From CALGLS01 sp047626155 (lineage in GTDB: Bacteria; Bacteroidota; Bacteroidia; Chitinophagales; Saprospiraceae), in assembly GCA_047626155.1 (NCBI GenBank), contig JBLHRR010000006.1:1-64000 (forward strand): a stretch of 64,000 nt of DNA. The letters are read 5' to 3'. Each line of letters begins with the position of its first letter. Position 1 is the first letter of the stretch. The notes beneath the pieces are model-generated. The model had not been told where the DNA came from. It searched no databases and saw only the letters and a program-made list of their open reading frames with translations. Positions 59,422-64,000 of this stretch are shown here, piece after piece. Made by a program: the position numbers and the translations under genes.

Positions 59422-60219
59422 CTAAATCAATTGTTTCAGCAATTCATTCATTTGCGCTCCCACAACCCGATGGTTCTCTGTCAGTATGTGAACATCTACA
59501 ATGTTTAAAGCTAGCCCCCAGGCTTTCCAGGCTGTTGTTGGAATGACAGTGTCCGTTTCTCCCAAAATCAAAATGGTAGGAATGGCTTGTTTTTCTAACA
59601 ATAGTCCGGTATTTTTTTCACTATAAGTAAAATCATCCACAGAATTCCAAAACAGGAATAAACGATTTCTCCTTTTCGCTGTAGCTAAATGTCTTTCGAC
59701 GAAATGCAGACTATACGAATTTAGCAAGCCAATACGATGTAGTGTTTTTGCTAGACCGAGATACCAAAATGGTTGACTCAAGGTAGCTTGTAATAAATAA
59801 CGAAGACGCCTTGGAACCCAGCTGGCCCGACGAATGTATTGTTGGTTGAAACCATCGGGAGCCAGTAAATACACTTTCGTTACCTCGTTTTTCATTCCTT
59901 CCAACAAAGAGCACACGACACGAGCACCAAAACTATAGCCCATCAAAGTCACTTCTCCTTTTTGCTCCTTTCTTTTTATTTGAGCAATCGCTTCCGAAAA
60001 ATCATTTCTAACAAACCTTTTCCCCACCCAGGCCGACTGGCCATGTAAAGGCAATTGCAAAATGTAAACGGTATACTTTGCACTAAGACTTTCTTTCAGA
60101 CTTTTGAACAAGACCGCCCGATCTCCATAGCCGGGGATGGCGATCAGTAGCTCAGGGCCACTTCCGAATTGGAGGTAGGCCATTCTGTTGCCGTTGATGT
60201 CTAGGTATTGGTTGTTCAT
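59422..60219 (-). CDS. Alpha/beta hydrolase
   Basis: This is a cytoplasmic hydrolase of about 265 residues. It shows IAIPGYGDRAVLFKSL for the oxyanion region, LPLHGQS, the nucleophile elbow GYSFGA, and the late PTILILGETDTVIPTTAW with the catalytic Asp and ENHRVVGAQ with the His region. It fits the broad alpha/beta-hydrolase-6 group, and the substrate is unknown. ATG at 60219 is preferred to TTG at 60234. It converges on the PspC gene with only 11 bases between the stop codons. Confidence 0.85.
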   Translation of the reverse strand: MNNQYLDINGNRMAYLQFGSGPELLIAIPGYGDRAVLFKSLKESLSAKYTVYILQLPLHGQSAWVGKRFVRNDFSEAIAQIKRKEQKGEVTLMGYSFGARVVCSLLEGMKNEVTKVYLLAPDGFNQQYIRRASWVPRRLRYLLQATLSQPFWYLGLAKTLHRIGLLNSYSLHFVERHLATAKRRNRLFLFWNSVDDFTYSEKNTGLLLEKQAIPTILILGETDTVIPTTAWKAWGLALNIVDVHILTENHRVVGAQMNELLKQLI

Positions 60220-60244
60220 GTTTTTACGTGTCAAGCGTCCTTAG

Positions 60245-60278
60245 AGATATGGCAAAATCCACAAAATTTGTCATATCT
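60245..60278. repeat. 12-bp inverted repeat upstream of the hydrolase gene
   Basis: AGATATGGCAAA (60245-60256) pairs with TTTGTCATATCT (60267-60278) with one mismatch. It lies just before the hydrolase start and might be an operator or a dispersed hairpin. Confidence 0.55.
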
Positions 60279-60429
60279 AAAGGAGGACAATTTAAATGCT
60301 GCGTATCAGAAGTACTGCAGGTTATCTAACAAAGAATCTACGTAGCGCTGTTGCGGTTAAAAAACCTTCCGTTCAATAGTCTCAATGGAGACAGCGATGG
60401 AGAAAAGCCAAATTGATTGCGAACATACG

Positions 60430-60453
60430 TAATCTAATTCAGTTATTAGATTA
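60430..60453. promoter_or_regulatory. 8-bp perfect inverted repeat before the DUF547 gene
   Basis: TAATCTAA (60430-60437) and TTAGATTA (60446-60453) are separated by eight bases, 27 bases before the start codon. The size and spacing suit a dimeric regulator. Confidence 0.4.
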
Positions 60454-60479
60454 GAAGTATTAGTTCAAAACAAATAAAA

Positions 60480-61253
60480 ATGAAAAATAACAGTCTATTC
60501 CTACTGAGTTTCCTAACTCTTTTTCTTTTACAATCCTGTAGCGTCAAGACTTTCCATTCTGATTCTCAGCCCATCACTCATGAGCTTTGGGATACCCTTT
60601 TGCAAAAACATGTAACGCCTATTGGAGATGTAAACTACAAAGGCTTCATCGCTGATAGCGTTTCCTTTAATAAATATCTGACGTTGCTGAGCAACCACCA
60701 TCCTTATAAAAAGAATTGGTCGGATGATGAAATGTTGGCTTATTGGATCAATGCATATAATGCTTTTACGGTGAAGTTAATTATTGATCATTATCCGGTA
60801 AAAAGCATCAAGGACATTAAAAGCGGGATTCCATTTGTTAGTGATGTTTGGACCGTAGAATTTTTTAAAATAGAAGGGAATAGTTATAACTTAAATAACC
60901 TGGAGCATGGCATTGCACGAAAGCAATTCAATGACCCCCGAATTCATGCGGCTTTTAACTGTGCCTCTTTCTCCTGTCCTCGTCTCCGTAATGAGGCTTT
61001 CACGGCCAAGCGACTTGATGGACAATTGGATGACCAGATGCGCTATTTTATCAACAACCCTACTAAGAATAAATTATCAGCAGATAATCCAAAGTTGTCT
61101 AAGATTTTCAAATGGTATGGTGGAGATTTTAAGAAGACCGGGATGAGCGTTCGGGAGTTTGTAAACCAATATGCTGCCGTGAAAATTAAGGAAGGAGCGG
61201 ATATTGATCATCTGGATTATTTGTGGAACTTGAATGAGGTAACAGCGGAATGA
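60480..61253 (+). CDS. DUF547 lipoprotein
   Basis: This 257-residue protein has a signal peptide and lipobox LLQSC (Cys20), and a DUF547 domain: DVNYKGFIADSVSFNKYLTLL, LAYWINAYNAFTVKLIIDHYPVKSIKDI, DPRIHAAFNCASFSCPRLRNEAF and FINNPTKNKL. The domain has conserved Cys and His (the NCASFSCP motif) and a fold like papain or transglutaminases, but its activity is unknown. It is a common envelope lipoprotein in Bacteroidota. Confidence 0.92.
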   Translation: MKNNSLFLLSFLTLFLLQSCSVKTFHSDSQPITHELWDTLLQKHVTPIGDVNYKGFIADSVSFNKYLTLLSNHHPYKKNWSDDEMLAYWINAYNAFTVKLIIDHYPVKSIKDIKSGIPFVSDVWTVEFFKIEGNSYNLNNLEHGIARKQFNDPRIHAAFNCASFSCPRLRNEAFTAKRLDGQLDDQMRYFINNPTKNKLSADNPKLSKIFKWYGGDFKKTGMSVREFVNQYAAVKIKEGADIDHLDYLWNLNEVTAE

Positions 61254-61420
61254 AAGAAGGACGACATTTGAGGAGGGTGAAGTAGCCAAAAAGTATTAAA
61301 ATTTTGTTAATTGCCTGTTTTCCGTTATACATATTGGTTTACAAAGGGTTTAACTAATAAGTACAATACAATTTAGGAGATTACAAGAAAGGAATCATCA
61401 AAACACTAAAATCCTGTACC

Positions 61421-61612
61421 ATGAAATACTCTTTCAAAAATAGACTCGCGGCCATTGATTGGATCGCTGCCAATGCAAAAGACGAAGCGCAATTTGAAGC
61501 TCTTCGGGAACAATTGAATTTCAACCACATCTACTACAAAATCTTCTTTGTGGATTTGGGAGAACTGGAAGAAAGAGTTCTTCTGGGAAAAGATGAGATA
61601 ATTGAAAATTAA
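61421..61612 (+). CDS. Small acidic helical protein, 63 residues
   Basis: This small soluble protein is predicted to be mainly helical (FKNRLAAIDWIAANAKDEAQFEALREQLN) with an acidic C-terminal helix. It has no signal peptide. A strong terminator lies just downstream, and the coding region uses codons like its neighbours, so it is probably real. I recognise no family. Confidence 0.65.
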   Translation: MKYSFKNRLAAIDWIAANAKDEAQFEALREQLNFNHIYYKIFFVDLGELEERVLLGKDEIIEN

Positions 61613-61633
61613 TTTTTAAATAACATTGGTTAA

Positions 61634-61672
61634 ATAACCCCGTTTGCAGAAATGCAGACGGGGTTATTTTTT
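61634..61672 (+). terminator. Rho-independent terminator
   Basis: AATAACCCCGTTTGCA and TGCAGACGGGGTTATT form a long stem with one mismatch around GAAA, followed by a T-run. It ends the transcript of the 63-residue protein. Confidence 0.93.
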
Positions 61673-61773
61673 GGGGGTAACCGCAACGGTGCAACGAAAG
61701 GCGAAATATGGTTAATCTTTATTTTTTTTATATCTTCACCTTTAACGATTCTAAAAAAAATAAATAAATAACC

Positions 61774-62490
61774 ATGCGTTTTCTCTTTTTCATTGCTCTC
61801 CTAGTTTGTTGTAACAATACAAACACATTCGCTCAGCAAGTTGCCCAAAACTACAAAGGAACTTACACCGTTCCCTTCGAGTATGACCATTTGCTTTTTA
61901 CACCAACAAATAAAGTTCACCAAAATAAATCTGGAAAACTACCGCTCATCGTTTTCCTTCACGGCGCTGGAGAACGTGGTACTGATATTCAAAAAGTAAA
62001 AGTTCATGGCCCGCCAAAAATAGCAGAACAGGATACTGATTTTCCATTCATGGTTTTATCTCCTCAATGTCTGAAAAACCAACGCTGGGATGCTCGAGCG
62101 CTAAGTGAATTGTTGGACCACATCATTGCCAATCAACCGGTAGATAGTAGTCGAATTTATCTTACTGGATTAAGCATGGGAGGTCAGGGCGTTTATGATC
62201 TTGCCATGTTGCGACCCAATATCTTTGCTGCTATTGCCCCTATTTGTGGCGGTGATTATATGCATGCTTATTCTGCGGGCATCATCAAACATCTGCCAAT
62301 CTGGGTATTCCACGGAGCAATGGATGAGGTAGTACCATTGGACAATTCAGTTCGCATCGTCAAAGCATTGAAAAGCTTAGAAGCTAATGTTCAATTTACC
62401 ATCTATCCGATGGCCGGCCACGATTCTTGGACGGAGACTTATTTGAATGAAAATTTGTATACTTGGTTTTTGAACTGTAGGAAAAAGTGA
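61774..62490 (+). CDS. Secreted esterase-like alpha/beta hydrolase
   Basis: This 238-residue protein has a signal peptide ending at FAQQ. It is a serine hydrolase of the prolyl-oligopeptidase/phospholipase-carboxylesterase type: LIVFLHGAGERG for the oxyanion hole, nucleophile in LTGLSMGGQGVYDLA, Asp in FHGAMDEVVPLDNS and His in MAGHDSW. Such small secreted enzymes in Bacteroidota often remove acyl groups from plant or algal polysaccharides. A TonB-dependent receptor gene follows, which would fit uptake of released material, but this is a guess from context. Confidence 0.88.
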   Translation: MRFLFFIALLVCCNNTNTFAQQVAQNYKGTYTVPFEYDHLLFTPTNKVHQNKSGKLPLIVFLHGAGERGTDIQKVKVHGPPKIAEQDTDFPFMVLSPQCLKNQRWDARALSELLDHIIANQPVDSSRIYLTGLSMGGQGVYDLAMLRPNIFAAIAPICGGDYMHAYSAGIIKHLPIWVFHGAMDEVVPLDNSVRIVKALKSLEANVQFTIYPMAGHDSWTETYLNENLYTWFLNCRKK

Positions 62491-62510
62491 AAAATAGTAA
62501 CTGTTCAGCA

Positions 62511-62546
62511 GTTGGCTTTCTTCCATCTCGTTAGAGGAAACCCAAC
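62511..62546 (-). repeat. Probable divergent copy of the TCCCACTA hairpin
   Basis: GTTGGCTTTC (62511-62520) pairs with GAAACCCAAC (62537-62546) with one mismatch. On the minus strand the core reads GGTTTCCTCTAACGAG, 12 of 16 positions like GCTTCCCACTAACGTG at 42444-42459. AGCAGTTGGC also recurs in the arms of that copy. Confidence 0.5.
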
Positions 62547-62613
62547 GGTCAATAGCTAAAAGCCGTGTACTGAATATACAGCACAAAAGATATAATTCAT
62601 AAAGCATCCACTC

Positions 62614-64000
62614 ATGAAAACACCACTCTTATTTTTGATAAGTATGCTAAACTGTATCTTCCTCTTTGCTCAGACGAGCCAAACGATTAAAGGGACGGTC
62701 ACAGATAAAGAAAGCCAGCAACCGCTTATTGGAGCGACTGTTACCATAGAAGGGCTTGAGGAAGTAATGGGAACCACTACGGATTTGGAAGGTAATTTTC
62801 GTTTGGAAAAAGTTCCTGTTGGTAGACGAACCTTACGTTGTCAGTACATCGGTTATGCTCCTTTTATTTCTGATAATATTATCCTCAATTCTGCGAAGGA
62901 GTTTGAATACAACATTAGACTTACAGAAAGCGGAAGCACGATGGAGGAGGTTATCGTAACCGCTTACAGTAGACCTAATGAGGCACTCAATGAATTGTCC
63001 CTAGTTAGTACCCGCTCCTTTTCGGTGGAAGAAACACAACGTTATGCGGCCAGCGCAAATGATCCAAGTAGAATGGCAATGGGCTTCCCCGGTGTTCAAG
63101 CCTCAAAAGATAGCCGCAGTGATATTGTTATTCGGGGAAATTCCGGAATTGGATTGTTATGGCGATTGGAAGGCGTTGACATTCCGAATCCAAATCACTT
63201 TGCGCGGCGAGGTTCTTCTGGGGGAGGGATTACTATTTTCTCTGTGAGCATGTTGAGTAATTCTGATTTTTCAACGGGTGCTTTTCCCGCAGAATATGGC
63301 AATGCATTCTCGGGTGTTTTTGATATAAAATTTAGAAAAGGAAATCGGGAAAAACGAGAACATAGTTTTCGCGCTGGAATGCTCGGGTTGGATTTTTCCA
63401 CAGAAGGACCGATTAAAAAAGGACGGAGCAGTTACTTAATCAACTATCGTTATTCCACACTGGGATTACTGAATCAGATGGGAATCTATTTGGTGAACCC
63501 ACGGGCAGATAATGCTTTTCAGGATTTGTCTTTCAACCTTTATTTTCCATCCGAAAACAATAAGTCTAATTTCACGGTTTGGGGGATCGGTGGGCTTAGT
63601 GATGAATTCCAGCGAACAGATGGAGAGGATCCGGATCAATGGCAAAAATACACGGACTACCTTCGCCGCGATTTTCAAACAGACATGGGGGCGATTGGTG
63701 CTACACATACTTGGTTGAGGGATACCAGCTCTTTTGTGAAAACAGCGATAGCAGTCATGGGACAGAAAATTCTTTTTCAAAATGATACACTCAACAATGC
63801 ACTTACAGCGGGTATTGTCAATGATGAATTGTATACTAATCTGCGCTATACGCTTACTTCTTACTACAGTAAAAAGTTAGGGAAAAAGACGAGATTGAAA
63901 ACGGGCCTGTCTGCAAGCTTGCTCAGTTATGATTTACAATTTGATAAGCTGGAAGGATTTGGGAGCACGGAAACCTATGTTAATTACCTTGATGAAAAAG
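62614..64000 (+). CDS. TonB-dependent receptor, 5' part
   Basis: The gene starts at ATG 62614 and runs off the window (at least 462 codons). It has a signal peptide ending near LFAQ, a carboxypeptidase-regulatory-like domain (IKGTVTDKESQQPLIGATVTIEGLEE, then GTTTDLEGNFRLEKVPVG), and a plug domain with MEEVIVTAYSR and DIVIRGNSGIG. Barrel strands follow (FSGVFDIKFRKGN). These receptors import large or scarce nutrients across the outer membrane using TonB energy. The substrate cannot be told. There is no SusD gene within view. Confidence 0.93.
   Translation, partial: MKTPLLFLISMLNCIFLFAQTSQTIKGTVTDKESQQPLIGATVTIEGLEEVMGTTTDLEGNFRLEKVPVGRRTLRCQYIGYAPFISDNIILNSAKEFEYNIRLTESGSTMEEVIVTAYSRPNEALNELSLVSTRSFSVEETQRYAASANDPSRMAMGFPGVQASKDSRSDIVIRGNSGIGLLWRLEGVDIPNPNHFARRGSSGGGITIFSVSMLSNSDFSTGAFPAEYGNAFSGVFDIKFRKGNREKREHSFRAGMLGLDFSTEGPIKKGRSSYLINYRYSTLGLLNQMGIYLVNPRADNAFQDLSFNLYFPSENNKSNFTVWGIGGLSDEFQRTDGEDPDQWQKYTDYLRRDFQTDMGAIGATHTWLRDTSSFVKTAIAVMGQKILFQNDTLNNALTAGIVNDELYTNLRYTLTSYYSKKLGKKTRLKTGLSASLLSYDLQFDKLEGFGSTETYVNYLDEK

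Noticed and set aside
1..64000. CRISPR arrays, tRNA genes and prophage
   Set aside because: No regularly spaced direct repeats, no tRNA cloverleaf after the 5S gene or elsewhere that I could recognise, and no phage structural genes.

Overview
This is a chromosomal segment of a Bacteroidota bacterium, most likely a member of the Saprospirales (Lewinella/Haliscomenobacter-like). The pointers are TAnnTTTG promoter boxes, an almost complete lack of Shine-Dalgarno sites, a full Bat (Bacteroides aerotolerance) operon, DUF4783 and DUF547 proteins, a TonB-dependent receptor with a carboxypeptidase-regulatory-like start, and a pinensin-type RiPP leader. The genus is inference.

Layout. 1-1065: tail of an rRNA operon (5S 3' end plus terminator) followed by a decayed ISAzo13-family transposase. 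1.2-7.9 kb: housekeeping genes (OmpA-like protein, gpmI, DUF4783, DUF2400, GT2 glycosyltransferase, phosphoesterase) and a probable 27-residue membrane protein. 7.9-14.9 kb: a TRAP transporter (DctQ, DctM, DctP) around a GMC oxidoreductase, a gluconate-2-dehydrogenase-subunit-3-like partner and a TIM-barrel isomerase-like protein. This looks like a module that oxidises sugars in the periplasm and imports an acidic product. 15.1-22.3 kb: BamA/TamA-like barrel, hemW, an Ig-like lipoprotein, lptB and small unknowns. 22.9-32.8 kb: the Bat operon (MoxR, DUF3298-like protein, DUF58, BatD-like/DUF4381-like protein, two VWA proteins, TPR, two BatD-like proteins). 32.8-38.1 kb: a P-loop ATPase translationally coupled to an MscS-like membrane protein, then a proton antiporter and a zinc-ribbon membrane protein. 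38.2-47.2 kb: an outer-membrane-protein remnant, pRiA4b ORF-3-like protein, a UvrD-type helicase fused to an Fe-S nuclease, two LytTR regulators, a TPR-like protein, an orphan RiPP-like precursor and recX. 47.4-64 kb: clpB, a small pseudogene, an MtfA-like protein, a patatin, a Vps62-like protein, a PadR/PspC operon, two alpha/beta hydrolases, a DUF547 lipoprotein and the start of a TonB-dependent receptor.

The most unusual signal is not a gene. Intergenic spaces repeatedly hold long, often perfect inverted repeats whose loops share a sequence core from place to place while their arms are unrelated. At least three such core families can be read: a TCCCACTA core (42.4, 46.7, 62.5 and 25.4 kb), a GGTACGGTCG/CCGGAAACCG core (18.2, 51.7 and 54.5 kb) and a CACTCTCCCTT core (22.7 and 54.6 kb). 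Conserved loops with swapped but self-complementary arms suggest either a family of structured RNA or terminator elements, or a mobile hairpin that forms its arms from local DNA.

Other points of note: a PspC/GIN-domain gene interrupted only by a -1 shift at an A10 run; a PadR promoter with two perfect palindromes and an apparently leaderless start; a lanthipeptide-type leader on a core with no cysteine; and the ATPase/MscS-like gene pair, which is the best candidate in the window for an undescribed protein system.
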